NCBI GenBank assembly: GCA_028706255.1 | Contig: JAQWBS010000007.1 | Coordinates: 1 to 64,000, forward strand | Length of the DNA stretch: 64,000 nucleotides | Direction: 5' to 3' | Origin: Alphaproteobacteria bacterium | GTDB lineage: Bacteria; Pseudomonadota; Alphaproteobacteria; RF32; CAG-239 | Part shown: positions 1 through 7,552 of the stretch, piece by piece | How the letters are laid out: each line of letters opens with the position of its first letter | Position numbering within the stretch: the first letter of the stretch is position 1 | Notes under the pieces: generated by a model | The model's database searches: none | What the model saw: only the letters and a program-made list of their open reading frames with translations | Told to the model about the DNA's origin: nothing | Position numbers and translations under genes: made by a program

Positions 1-98
1 GATAAACTCATCGGTGCCAATAAACCATAAGCACTCGTGCTCTCTAATAAATAAAAACCCGCCGCAAATATCGTTACAGATAGTCTCTTCTTCGACAT
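1..98 (-). CDS. 5' end of a probable secreted or membrane protein (partial)
   Basis: Only the first 32 codons lie in the window and the frame is open to the left edge. The ATG at 96-98 is preceded on the minus strand by AGGGAA, a plausible ribosome-binding site. The protein begins Met-Ser-Lys-Lys-Arg, followed by a hydrophobic stretch (LSVTIFAAGFYLL) and small polar residues (STSAYG), which is the layout of a Sec signal peptide. No family can be named from this stub. Confidence 0.5.
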   Translation of the reverse strand, partial: MSKKRLSVTIFAAGFYLLESTSAYGLLAPMSL

Positions 99-224
99 TA
101 TATATTCCCTATAGATATCTAGTATATACTAAAGGAGAGTATAAAGCGTAATTCTTAAAATAGATTTAAAAAAGGCTAGAATAGAAGTGCTTTAGAATGA
201 TTTTATGGTTTTGAATAGAGGGAA

Positions 225-683
225 TTATTTTTTTCCACTTGACCCAAAACCGCCATCACTTCTTTTGGTGTTATCAGAAACGTTTGTTTCAATGATTTCT
301 GGTTTGTAAATGGGGCAAATTGCCATTTGAGCGATGCGATCCCCTGGGTTGATGGTGAGGTCTTCGTCGGAAGTGTTTATCATAATTGCACCAATTTCCC
401 CACGATAAGAAAAATCGATTGTGCCAATACCATTGACCATAGAAATGCCGTTTTTTGCAGCCAAACCACTTCTGGCACGTACTTGAATTTCTATCCAGTC
501 GTTATCTTCCTTGATGAGTTCGCATTTAATTCCTGTTGGCACAACAGCTCTTTGGTGTGCTTTCAAAATGAGTGGGGAAGAAATTGCAGCACGCATATCT
601 AAACAAGAATCTCCAGCATGGGCGTAAGTCATTCTAGGCCAATCTTGAGCATAGTTTTCTAAATATTCAATTTTAATTTTCAT
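225..683 (-). CDS. dut: dUTP diphosphatase (dUTPase)
   Basis: Hydrolyses dUTP to dUMP and pyrophosphate, which keeps uracil out of DNA and supplies dUMP for dTMP synthesis. The 152-residue protein shows the five motifs of the trimeric dUTPase family: LDMRAA (about 28-33), RSGLA (71-75), GIGTIDFSYRGEI (85-97, with Asp90 the expected catalytic residue), GDRIAQM (114-120) and a glycine-rich C-terminal arm GGFGSSG (144-150). An in-frame upstream ATG at 722 exists, but the ATG at 683 has AGGGG eight bases upstream and gives the normal family length. It appears to be a single-gene unit with no close partner. Confidence 0.95.
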   Translation of the reverse strand: MKIKIEYLENYAQDWPRMTYAHAGDSCLDMRAAISSPLILKAHQRAVVPTGIKCELIKEDNDWIEIQVRARSGLAAKNGISMVNGIGTIDFSYRGEIGAIMINTSDEDLTINPGDRIAQMAICPIYKPEIIETNVSDNTKRSDGGFGSSGKK

Positions 684-754
684 TTTCGTTCCCCTGTTTT
701 CCCAAATATGACATAGGTACACAGGTTTATCAATCTTTTAAAATTGTTTTGGGA

Positions 755-796
755 TAAAAAAAGACCACCGCTCCAATGGAGGGTGATCTTTATTTT
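755..796 (-). terminator. Rho-independent terminator
   Basis: Imperfect stem with arms at 761-769 and 782-790 around a CTCC/GGAG core. On the minus strand it is followed by a run of T. It lies just after the stop of the 811-1134 gene. Confidence 0.7.
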
Positions 797-810
797 TGAA
801 ATTATTCCGG

Positions 811-1134
811 TCAGGCTGTAACTTTTTCAGTTTTTCTTTCGAACCATTGGACGAAGTCGTTGAACTTGTCTTGCTCGGCCTTTTGTTGTTCTCCAAATTC
901 GATAGAAGAAATTGCCGTGGCAATAGCGTCTTTCTTTTTCAGAATGGCAGCTTGAATGTTTAACAAGTGTTTTTGCCATTTTTGAAGCATGCGGGGAGAT
1001 TTTCCACTTTCTTGCAATCTTACGACCTTTTTGGCTGTTAGATATTGGGTGATTAACTCTTTTGCAGTTGCGGTTTCTGAAATTGATTCGATTTTTGTCG
1101 AAATAGACACGGAAGATAATTTAAACTCTTTCAT
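811..1134 (-). CDS. Hypothetical small alpha-helical protein
   Basis: A 107-residue protein I do not recognise. It is rich in Lys, Glu, Gln and Ala, with no signal peptide or membrane segment. The spacing of hydrophobic residues suggests two or three amphipathic helices. It has its own minus-strand promoter (1184-1213) and a terminator directly after the stop, so it is probably a monocistronic gene. No good ribosome-binding site precedes the ATG. A small DNA- or RNA-associated protein would fit the composition, but nothing in the sequence shows this. Confidence 0.65.
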   Translation of the reverse strand: MKEFKLSSVSISTKIESISETATAKELITQYLTAKKVVRLQESGKSPRMLQKWQKHLLNIQAAILKKKDAIATAISSIEFGEQQKAEQDKFNDFVQWFERKTEKVTA

Positions 1135-1183
1135 AAATAATAAATTTTAATTAAACAAAAATAAATAATAACTTTGAACTTAT

Positions 1184-1213
1184 AAGATAGCATAAACTTT
1201 TAGACAAAATCAA
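1184..1213 (-). promoter_or_regulatory. Promoter of the 811-1134 gene, with TTTGTCTAA element
   Basis: Minus-strand -35 TTGATT (1208-1213) and -10 TATCTT (1184-1189) are separated by 18 bp. The spacer begins with TTGTCTAAAA, a word that recurs in several other promoters of this window. Confidence 0.5.
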
Positions 1214-1315
1214 GCTCTAATTTGAAGTTTTTTATAATCTTTTGAAAAATAGTGATTTTTAATTTGAAAAAACTAGGCTATACTGGTGAAAATCATCAGA
1301 ATCGGAGAGATGGAA

Positions 1316-1885
1316 ATGGATAAAGTTTTTCAAGCAATAGATTTCGCACAAATGGCTCATCAGGGGCAATATCGTAAAGGAAGTCGTGTGCCATACATTA
1401 TTCATCCGTTGGCAGTGATGGAATATCTTATTAGATTTCATTGCTCTGAAGAAGTTGTTATGGCTGGTGTGTTGCATGATGTTGTTGAAGACACTGCTTA
1501 TACGATAGAAGATATCAGAGAAAATTTTGGCAGCCGTGTTGCGGAGTTGGTCGACTTTGCCAGTGAGCCAGAACATGAAAGCAAAAGTTGGAGTGAGCGT
1601 AAAACACACACAGTTGAACTGTTGAAAAGCTTGCAAGACAAAGAGGTTCTTTATCTAACTTGTGCTGATAAGTTGCATAATGTTCGCAGTATGAAAGAAG
1701 ATTATAAAGTGATTGGTGATGAGCTTTGGAAAAAGTTTAAAGAAGGCAAAGAAAAGCAAAAATGGTATTATAACTCTATGAAAGAAGCTTATCTTTCTCA
1801 TTATGAGAATGAAAAAGATGAAATTTTCAAAGTTTTTGCACATGAAGTTGATCGATTGTTTGAGTTTTACGCTAAAGATTGTTAG
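1316..1885 (+). CDS. RelA/SpoT-like HD-domain small alarmone hydrolase
   Basis: Probably hydrolyses (p)ppGpp or a related pyrophosphorylated nucleotide, like the MESH1/small alarmone hydrolase group of stand-alone SpoT hydrolase domains. The Mn-binding HD signature is present in order: AHQGQ-RKG near the N terminus, PYIIHP, HDVVEDT and CADKLHN. No synthetase, TGS or ACT domain follows, and the 189-residue length matches a single-domain hydrolase. An upstream GTG (1286) and ATG (1310) are in frame; the ATG at 1316 is best spaced from GGAG at 1304-1307. It stands alone, in front of a glycosyltransferase gene. Confidence 0.85.
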   Translation: MDKVFQAIDFAQMAHQGQYRKGSRVPYIIHPLAVMEYLIRFHCSEEVVMAGVLHDVVEDTAYTIEDIRENFGSRVAELVDFASEPEHESKSWSERKTHTVELLKSLQDKEVLYLTCADKLHNVRSMKEDYKVIGDELWKKFKEGKEKQKWYYNSMKEAYLSHYENEKDEIFKVFAHEVDRLFEFYAKDC

Positions 1886-1966
1886 CAAATGCTTTTTTTC
1901 AGTGGGAAAGACAAGATTATATGTTAATCTCCCCTCATTAAAACTTAATTTTTTGAGGAAAATTTT

Positions 1967-3097
1967 ATGAAAATATTACTCGTTAGAGATAGAAATGTCT
2001 TAAACACAAACTGGCTAGTTTTTTATGCAAATTTGCTTGCGGAAAGAAATCATGAAGTCGTTATCGCTTGTGATACTTATTCAAAACTTGGAACTTTAGC
2101 AACGGGAACTTCTTTAGATAAAAGCATTAAGCTTGTCAATTTAAATGAAAAAACAAAAAATCCGTTAATCAATTTTTATCGCAAACTTAGAGGAAAAATT
2201 TTTCCTAGCTCTTTCAGATTCAAAAAGTTGATTAAACAAGAAAAACCTGATGTGATTGTGTGTTATTTTCCGGTTGATTTGTTCAATGTGACCAGATTTC
2301 AAAACCACAATATTCCAATTATTCAGATGATGCACTGTTTTCCGCCGCTCATCTTGGATAAATATTTGAAGAAAAATAAGCTCACAAGATGGGCATATAA
2401 CTATAGCTTCAAAAAAGTGAACACCTTCCAAGTTTTGATGGATTCATATATGGACAAAGTTGATCCATATTTTGAGCCTAAAAACATTGTCAGAATTGCG
2501 AATGCAGTTTATCAATTCCCAGAAGATGAACGTGTTGATTTAGATGTTGAGAAAAAGAAAATTATCTATGTAACACGCATTGAAAAGAAAATTAAAAGAC
2601 CTCATTTGCTCGTTGAAGCTTTTGCTCAAATTGCTAAAGATTTTCCAGATTGGACAGTAGAAATTTGGGGTTTGCAAAAATATCCTGCTTATGATGCAGA
2701 AATTTTGCAGTTGATTAAGGATAATGGCTTGGAAAAACAAGTTTTCTTAAAAGGCTACACAAAAGATGTGATTGCACTTTATCGCGAAGCAGATATTCAT
2801 GCGTTTCCTAGCATTGCGGAAGGATTTAGCTTGGCGATTGCAGACGGAATGGCGATTGGCTTGCCAACACTAGGCTTCAAAGAAGCTTTGTCTGTGAACG
2901 AGGTGATTGTTGATGGGCATAATGGTTTCTTAGCCGATGATGTGGATGACTTTGCTCAAAAGCTTAAACGCTTAATGCAGGATAAAAATTTGCGTAAAGA
3001 ATTTGGAGCAAATGCGATTGCGGATATGAAAAATTATTCTCCTGAAATTATCATCGGGAAATGGGAAGAACTTTTCAAACAAGTGACAAAAGCTTAA
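1967..3097 (+). CDS. GT4-family glycosyltransferase
   Basis: A retaining nucleotide-sugar-dependent glycosyltransferase with the GT-B two-Rossmann layout. The N-terminal half starts MKILLVRDR and contains a second beta-alpha unit (PDVIVCYFP). The C-terminal half has IIYVTRIEKKIKRPHLLVEA and the nucleotide-sugar motif FPSIAEGFSLAIADGMA, equivalent to the EX7E region of GT4 enzymes. Length 376 residues is typical. A good ribosome-binding site (GAGGAAAA) sets the start. The likely role is in surface polysaccharide or LPS assembly; the acceptor cannot be read from sequence. The stop codon overlaps that of the convergent sirtuin gene. Confidence 0.85.
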   Translation: MKILLVRDRNVLNTNWLVFYANLLAERNHEVVIACDTYSKLGTLATGTSLDKSIKLVNLNEKTKNPLINFYRKLRGKIFPSSFRFKKLIKQEKPDVIVCYFPVDLFNVTRFQNHNIPIIQMMHCFPPLILDKYLKKNKLTRWAYNYSFKKVNTFQVLMDSYMDKVDPYFEPKNIVRIANAVYQFPEDERVDLDVEKKKIIYVTRIEKKIKRPHLLVEAFAQIAKDFPDWTVEIWGLQKYPAYDAEILQLIKDNGLEKQVFLKGYTKDVIALYREADIHAFPSIAEGFSLAIADGMAIGLPTLGFKEALSVNEVIVDGHNGFLADDVDDFAQKLKRLMQDKNLRKEFGANAIADMKNYSPEIIIGKWEELFKQVTKA

Positions 3098-3804
3098 GTT
3101 CTTTTAAGAAGTTCTAAAACAAAGTCGGGGAAAGTTTCTCCGGCTTTGCCATATATATGGTGGTCAAAGAAGAAATTATTTGAGGTTTCTTCAAGTGTAA
3201 ATTCGTAAGTTTCAGCCTTGTTTTTCTTCGCAATTTGCACAAAATTTGCTGCAGGAAAAACAGTCCCTGATGTGCCGATAGAAAGAAATAAATCGCAAGT
3301 TTCCAAAAGTGTCTCAACTTTATCCATATAAAGCAAATTCTCTCCAAAGAAAACAATGTTTGGCTTTAAACGTCCTTTAACAAGACAATATGGGCAAGGG
3401 GTTTGCGGTGTGATATCATTCAGATTATGAAAAATATGACCACAATTCAAACAAACATATTGGTCGAATTGTCCGTGAATGTGATAGACATTTTCATTGC
3501 CTGCTTGCTCATGAAGGGTGTCAACATTTTGAGTGATGATAGAAACGTTTGCAGCATATTCTTTTTGAAGCTTTGTGATTGCTAAATGTGCAGCATTAGG
3601 CTTCGCTTTTAAGATTTCAGGACGAAGTTCATTATAAAATTGATGAACGAGGGTGGGGTTGCGGGCAAATCCTTCCACTGATGCCACATCTTGAACATTG
3701 TAATTATTCCATAAGCCATTAGCTCCTCTGAAAGTTGCTAAACCAGATTCTGCAGAAATTCCCGCGCCAGTTAAAATGACAATGTTTTGATAGCTTTTAT
3801 TCAT
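3094..3804 (-). CDS. cobB: SIR2-family NAD-dependent protein deacylase
   Basis: Sirtuin that removes acyl groups from protein lysines using NAD+. Visible motifs: GAGISAESG (13-21), TQNVDTLHEQAG (91-102), catalytic His110 in HIHG, and a four-cysteine zinc site (Cys118, Cys121, Cys137, Cys140). Length 236 matches bacterial CobB. Class III sirtuins carry a Tyr-x-x-Arg motif for succinyl or malonyl groups. Here Tyr57 is present but the nearest Arg is at 61, one place later than in E. coli CobB, so desuccinylase activity is uncertain. It is transcribed convergently with the glycosyltransferase. Confidence 0.9.
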   Translation of the reverse strand: MNKSYQNIVILTGAGISAESGLATFRGANGLWNNYNVQDVASVEGFARNPTLVHQFYNELRPEILKAKPNAAHLAITKLQKEYAANVSIITQNVDTLHEQAGNENVYHIHGQFDQYVCLNCGHIFHNLNDITPQTPCPYCLVKGRLKPNIVFFGENLLYMDKVETLLETCDLFLSIGTSGTVFPAANFVQIAKKNKAETYEFTLEETSNNFFFDHHIYGKAGETFPDFVLELLKRT

Positions 3805-3862
3805 TTTTTCTCTCCTATGGCGAGTATAAGTTATTTTTTTGAAAATTCAATTTGCTTTTTTA

Positions 3863-3891
3863 TTGACTTTTTTTGTCTAAAATTGTATTGT
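3863..3891 (+). promoter_or_regulatory. Sigma70-type promoter of the 3928/4392 gene pair
   Basis: -35 TTGACT (3863-3868), a 17-bp spacer and -10 TATTGT (3886-3891). The spacer contains TTTTTTGTCTAAAA, the same word seen in other promoters here. Confidence 0.6.
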
Positions 3892-3927
3892 ATTTTTATT
3901 GTTATAACTCTTAAAGCGAGAACCCTT

Positions 3928-4389
3928 ATGACTAAAAAACCAGAAAAAGCCTCTGAACATATTGCCCGTATGATTCAAGAAATTGGAGATTGGAAGCTCT
4001 TTCCTTGCGGAAAAGCAAACGAAGGAAAAAAGAGAAAATATTTCAGAGGGAGTCATGCTGTCGGACTCTGTTTAGGGATTCTGGCTCTTTCTAAAATGGA
4101 TAAGGATGAGACGGTTTCAAATAGTCTTCAAGGACTTGCTTATGGTGCAGCCTCTTTTTCAATGCTTACAAAAATTGATGGTAAAATTCTTTTAGCGGAA
4201 AGTATTAAATATGCTAATGAAAAAGCCAAAGAAATGCGTAAGAATTTTGTTCGAGGTGTTTCTAAGGATAAAAATGTTGCAAAATTAAAGAATTTTGCCC
4301 TTTCTATTATGAAATCTGCTACTAAAAAAACAGAAAATAAAGCAAAATCTTCCCAAATTTCTCGTAAAGATTCCAGAGGAGGAAGATAG
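3928..4389 (+). CDS. Hypothetical basic protein
   Basis: A 153-residue protein with no recognised family. The N-terminal part is charged, the middle has a moderately hydrophobic Ala/Gly/Leu segment (GSHAVGLCLGILAL) and the C terminus is very basic (many Lys, ending RKDSRGGR). The frame is open for 47 codons further upstream, but that stretch overlaps the promoter; the ATG at 3928 fits the promoter position. Only 2 bp separate it from the next gene, so the two are probably co-translated. Function unknown. Confidence 0.6.
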   Translation: MTKKPEKASEHIARMIQEIGDWKLFPCGKANEGKKRKYFRGSHAVGLCLGILALSKMDKDETVSNSLQGLAYGAASFSMLTKIDGKILLAESIKYANEKAKEMRKNFVRGVSKDKNVAKLKNFALSIMKSATKKTENKAKSSQISRKDSRGGR

Positions 4390-4391
4390 TT

Positions 4392-4715
4392 ATGCAAGAA
4401 TTAGATTTTTCTCCACTTAATAATTTTATGATTGCAGAGGGTTCTCGTGGAGAGCTCTATGTCTTTATGGAAGCTCGCAAAACAGAAACAACTTCTCCAC
4501 ACATTCTTTATGATGGTAAAGACCACGCAATTTTATTGATGAATGATAAGGAAGGCGTGATTTTAGACTATATCAATCCTGAAGTTAGGAAAAAATTGGC
4601 AAATTCTCGTGAGGTAATTGTGGTGGAAACCTTGTTGGAAAACATTAAAGACACTTATCACGCAGAGATGAAATTTGTGAATAAACTAGATTATGATTTT
4701 GGTGCTATTTCCTAA
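4392..4715 (+). CDS. Hypothetical protein, paralogue of the 18486-18800 gene
   Basis: A 107-residue protein predicted to be mostly beta strand. It shares a collinear pattern with the protein at 18486-18800: Gly-Glu-Leu/Ile start of a strand, Pro-x-Ile-x-Tyr-Asp-Gly (here PHILYDG), a hydrophobic strand, an Arg, Val-Val-Glu, then a Tyr and Met near the C terminus. The family is unknown to me. It is the second gene of a tight pair, 2 bp after the preceding stop, and is followed by a terminator. Confidence 0.7.
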   Translation: MQELDFSPLNNFMIAEGSRGELYVFMEARKTETTSPHILYDGKDHAILLMNDKEGVILDYINPEVRKKLANSREVIVVETLLENIKDTYHAEMKFVNKLDYDFGAIS

Positions 4716-4745
4716 GTTAGAACTTAGTTTTTTTGTTTTAGAAAG

Positions 4746-4766
4746 ACACCTTTAAGGTGTTTTTTT
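4746..4766 (+). terminator. Rho-independent terminator
   Basis: ACACC and GGTGT arms around TTTAA, followed by seven T, 30 bases after the stop at 4715. Confidence 0.75.
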
Positions 4767-4791
4767 ATTTATGAAGTTTTTTTTCATAAAA

Positions 4792-4820
4792 TTGTTGCGA
4801 AATAAAAATTTTGATATATT
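4792..4820 (+). promoter_or_regulatory. Candidate promoter for the tRNA-Glu transcript
   Basis: -35 TTGTTG (4792-4797), a 17-bp spacer and -10 TATATT (4815-4820). No protein gene follows before tRNA-Glu, so a roughly 180-nt structured leader would be transcribed first. Confidence 0.4.
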
Positions 4821-4833
4821 TTATGCCATGAAA

Positions 4834-5002
4834 TATCATTCCTTTGATGTTTTGTCTTTAAAGTGAGATGAGGTTTTATAGAAAACTTCGTTTTCTTCAC
4901 CTTAGGAACCTAAGTTCGTTTTTATTGCTGTCGCAATTTAACTCACTAAGGTTTTCTAAGCCTTTGCAGATAAAAAACATCATTCCTTTGATGTTTTTTA
5001 CT
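4834..5002 (+). other. Structured, non-coding leader upstream of tRNA-Glu
   Basis: No open frame is supported. It holds nested short palindromes: AGAAAAC/GTTTTCT with a TTC loop (4880-4896), CTTAGG-AA-CCTAAG (4901-4914), and AGTGAG (4862-4867) facing CTCACT (4942-4947). The word ATCATTCCTTTGATGTTTT occurs at both ends. The downstream copy lies in a hairpin with a T-run and could act as a terminator or processing site just before the tRNA. Confidence 0.35.
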
Positions 5003-5007
5003 TAACA

Positions 5008-5083
5008 GGTCCCATCGTCTAGAGGCCTAGGACAAGACCCTCTCAAGGTTTAAACACGGGTTCGAATCCCGTTGGGATCACCA
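5008..5083 (+). tRNA. tRNA-Glu (CTC)
   Basis: 76-nt cloverleaf with encoded CCA. The acceptor arms GGTCCCA and TGGGATC pair with one G-U. The D arm is typical of Glu tRNA, the anticodon loop is CTCTCAA (anticodon CTC) and the T arm contains GGGTTCGAATCCC. A long perfect inverted repeat starts inside its 3' end. Confidence 0.95.
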
Positions 5084-5133
5084 ACAACAAAAAAAGCACC
5101 ACAAAGGGTGCTTTTTTTGTTGTTGGTGATCCC
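5074..5133 (+). terminator. Terminator formed by a 27-bp perfect inverted repeat overlapping the tRNA-Glu 3' end
   Basis: Arms 5074-5100 and 5107-5133 are perfect reverse complements around ACAAAG. The left arm begins in the last ten bases of tRNA-Glu. The inner part, AAAAAAAGCACC facing GGTGCTTTTTTT, is a normal intrinsic terminator. Confidence 0.8.
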
Positions 5134-5756
5134 TTCAATCAAACATCGCACGTCGTGCTTGTTTTCTTGGAACGGGCGAGATTTCTGTAAAATTCAAAAG
5201 TTTTCTGTCGCAATCTTTTTCATTTAACACAAATCCGTGATACGCATTATGAAGCTGACATCTAGTCAGTTTCATAATGCTATCTGTTGGGATCACCAAT
5301 AACATAAAACCACCCTTTTATGGGTGGTTTTGTGTTATTGATATGTTCCCCCGAGAGTTGAACCCGAAAAAGGGTTCGAAAACAAGGAGCAGGGCTATCG
5401 GAGAGAGCCCGCACTTGCGACGCAGGTTCGGTGTAAAGAAAATTGCGGAGCAATTTTTAGCCAATCCCGTTGCTTCTATATAAAAAACCACCCTTTTATG
5501 GGTGGTTTTATGTTATTGATATGTTCTCCGAGATTTGAATCCGAAAAAGGGTTCGAAAACAAGGAGCAGGGCTATCGGAGGGAGCCCGCACTTGCGACGC
5601 AGGTTCGGCGTAAAGAAAATTGTGGAGCAATTTTTAGCCAATCCCGTTGCTTTTCTTTAGTCAATCCTGAAATATTATATTTAAGAGTTTTATAGACACT
5701 TAAAAATTATTCCCTATACTTTATATATAAAATTTTTGTAAAAAATGAGGTGTGGA
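5134..5756. repeat. Repeat-rich tRNA-adjacent gap with tandem duplication
   Basis: A 16-bp imperfect inverted repeat lies at 5244-5259/5265-5280. A copy of the tRNA-Glu 3' end (GTTGGGATCACCAA) lies at 5286-5299. Two near-identical tandem units follow at 5306-5475 and 5484-5652. Each starts with a hairpin (ACCACCC/GGGTGGT) and contains AAAATTGC-GGA-GCAATTTT or its one-base variant. The short open frames at 5277-5483 and 5498-5695 are this one repeat read in two different frames and are not convincing genes. Confidence 0.75.
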
Positions 5757-6281
5757 TTGAAGTTATATGCTTATGTTTACCCAACGATATTGGAACTTGT
5801 GCTGAAAGAGGGATATCTTTCCGCTTCAAAGCAGGAAAACCCTCCAATTTTGAGTGTTTACAGAAATTATGCAAAATCTGAGAAGAGAGAAGATGTCATT
5901 GAATACTTAGAAAACACATTCAAAGGGCGTTTTCGCTCAATCTCTTGCTTAACCGCACCAGCACCTATTGAGGATTATGAGCATCCATATTTGGATAATT
6001 TGGTAAAAAATTCCAGAGTTGTTTCCTTTGATGTTGAAGCAATGATGAAAGATGGCGTGATTGAGGCTATCTATTGTAAAGATTGTTCTGAAACAGCCAA
6101 AGAAGATATGGAATTTGAAAATATTTATAAAGTAGACGGCTTGTCGGGAATAGATTTTTCTCCGCTTAATTGGCATGGTTGTCATGTTCAATTTGGTTCA
6201 CCTTTTAACGTGATTAGGCATTATATGTTGGTTCTTAAAGAAGGGATTATTCCACCAAAATATATCACTGTTGAACATTAA
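5757..6281 (+). CDS. Hypothetical protein
   Basis: About 174 residues, no family recognised. It begins KLYAYVYPTILELVLKEGY and has Cys-x-x-Cys in IYCKDCSE, then a Trp-His-Gly-Cys-His segment near the C terminus, so a metal site is possible but unproven. There is no signal peptide or membrane helix. The start is uncertain: TTG at 5757 follows GAGGTG at good spacing, while the in-frame ATG at 5745 has no ribosome-binding site. It lies among orphan genes after the tRNA-Glu repeat region. Confidence 0.65.
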   Translation: MKLYAYVYPTILELVLKEGYLSASKQENPPILSVYRNYAKSEKREDVIEYLENTFKGRFRSISCLTAPAPIEDYEHPYLDNLVKNSRVVSFDVEAMMKDGVIEAIYCKDCSETAKEDMEFENIYKVDGLSGIDFSPLNWHGCHVQFGSPFNVIRHYMLVLKEGIIPPKYITVEH

Positions 6282-6290
6282 TTGAGTCCA

Positions 6291-6319
6291 AAAAAAATCC
6301 TAGAAATAAATCTAGGATT
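6291..6319 (-). terminator. Rho-independent terminator
   Basis: Arms 6296-6304 and 6311-6319 (AATCCTAGA/TCTAGGATT). The A-run at 6290-6297 becomes the T-run for the minus-strand gene 6342-6713. Confidence 0.75.
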
Positions 6320-6341
6320 GAGAAGGCGAAAGTTCTTTTTG

Positions 6342-6713
6342 TTATTCTTTGACCGTTTTGTCAGCTATCCGATTAGCTATTTTAAATTTCAAGGAAAGCA
6401 TTCCTGAGTATAAAACAGCGGCCATCGGTATTCCAACAACGTGTTCACAAAATTGAAATCCTAAAATCAAGAACAGAAGAGGAGAAACAACGAACGTATT
6501 TAGAGCAATAAAACTCCAAATTGTTCCTTTTATCTTTTTGCCATATGTCTTTCTTTTAAGGAAGGCATTATATTCATCTCTGTCAATCAGGGTTAGCAGA
6601 AAGAGAGAGAGTAAAATACTCATGCATAGAAGAAAAAGAACAAAGAAGATATTCTCTAAACCGATTTCGCCAAGAATTTGGTTAAAGAAATTTTTCATTT
6701 GGTAAGTGTTCAT
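6342..6713 (-). CDS. Hypothetical small inner-membrane protein
   Basis: A 123-residue protein with about three predicted membrane helices: around 21-42 (NIFFVLFLLCMSILLSLFLL), 66-86 (SFIALNTFVVSPLLFLILGF) and 93-108. Charged residues lie in the loop between the first two and at the C terminus. No family recognised. It is a single gene with its own terminator, and TTTGTCTAAAA (minus strand, near 6786-6796) lies in its upstream region. Confidence 0.65.
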   Translation of the reverse strand: MNTYQMKNFFNQILGEIGLENIFFVLFLLCMSILLSLFLLTLIDRDEYNAFLKRKTYGKKIKGTIWSFIALNTFVVSPLLFLILGFQFCEHVVGIPMAAVLYSGMLSLKFKIANRIADKTVKE

Positions 6714-6829
6714 AATAGTAATTTATAAAGTTAATAATTAGTAATTGTTCTTAGATATAACACTTTTTTTGATATTTTTCAATATATTTTTAGACAAAAA
6801 TTAAAATATTTTTCATTTTAAATACAAAA

Positions 6830-6854
6830 AAGCCGACATTATGCCGGCTTCTTT
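6830..6854 (-). terminator. Rho-independent terminator
   Basis: AAGCCG (6830-6835) pairs with CGGCTT (6845-6850). The A-run at 6825-6831 gives the T-run on the minus strand, directly after the 6868-7425 gene. Confidence 0.7.
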
Positions 6855-6867
6855 TAATTTTATTCTG

Positions 6868-7425
6868 TTAGAATGCTGTTTCTAACTGTTTTTCAGGGAA
6901 GGTGTCATAAACCTTGCCGTCAATAATTACTCTTTTTATTGGAGAATTCACAAACCAGAAAGATGAAGGCGTTACGTTCCCTTTGATTTCAAATGTTTCA
7001 ATTTCAGTGTTTCCGAAAATCCACAGAGAGGTCCAAACATTTTCAAGCAGAAGGTGACCAATTTTTGAGTCATAAAAGTTTATACCCCCTAAAGGTAAAT
7101 GGTTGCCACCTAAAACAGAGAAAGAGTCTATTTTACAATCCTTTACATTTAGAGCTAATTGGTTGTGAGAAGTTTTTATGCTCAGCTCTTTAATGATGCT
7201 TTCGACGAGAAGGCTGTTATAAAACTTTGTTTCTTCAATGTTAAAATTTTCAATTTTGCACTGCGAAATTTTGGCTTCTAAGTCTTTTGTGGAACAGTCA
7301 ATTTTTTGGACGGTTAAATTCGAAAATGAAACGGCTTTTTGCCTTTGTCCGTGAATTGTCAGTTCTTCAAGCGTTTGATTTGCCAGAGTTCTGATTGCAG
7401 AATTGTCATCTATAGTTTTTTTCAT
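6868..7425 (-). CDS. Hypothetical protein, beta-helix-like repeats
   Basis: A 185-residue protein without signal peptide. Short strands recur at roughly 20-25 residue intervals (for example FSNLTVQKIDC, ISQCKIENFNI, NVKDCKIDSFSV, FYDSKIGHLLL, FGNTEIETFEI). This resembles pentapeptide or right-handed beta-helix proteins, although the exact A(D/N)LXX code is missing. It has a strong promoter of its own and a terminator. Function unknown; a structural or binding role would fit. Confidence 0.65.
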   Translation of the reverse strand: MKKTIDDNSAIRTLANQTLEELTIHGQRQKAVSFSNLTVQKIDCSTKDLEAKISQCKIENFNIEETKFYNSLLVESIIKELSIKTSHNQLALNVKDCKIDSFSVLGGNHLPLGGINFYDSKIGHLLLENVWTSLWIFGNTEIETFEIKGNVTPSSFWFVNSPIKRVIIDGKVYDTFPEKQLETAF

Positions 7426-7458
7426 AATATAATAGTTTTAATAATTTAATTTGTGTTA

Positions 7459-7486
7459 ACTATATATGTTTAGACAAATTTGTCAA
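7459..7486 (-). promoter_or_regulatory. Promoter of the 6868-7425 gene with a palindromic spacer
   Basis: Minus-strand -35 TTGACA (7481-7486), a 16-bp spacer and -10 TATAGT (7459-7464). The 12-bp palindrome GACAAATTTGTC (7473-7484) overlaps the -35, and TTTGTCTAAA runs through the spacer, so a repressor site is possible. Confidence 0.6.
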
Positions 7487-7552
7487 TTATATTTCCTTGA
7501 TTAAAAATTAAATTAAAATTACACTTCATTACGTTTATAAAAGGAGAAGATA

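Noticed and set aside
3094-3097. Overlapping stop codons of the glycosyltransferase and sirtuin genes as a regulatory feature
   Set aside because: A TTAA shared by convergent stops is common in compact genomes and carries no evident function.
5277-5695. Two open frames of 68 and 65 codons (5277-5483 and 5498-5695)
   Set aside because: They read the same tandem DNA repeat in two different frames, so the conserved unit is DNA or RNA, not protein. No convincing ribosome-binding site.
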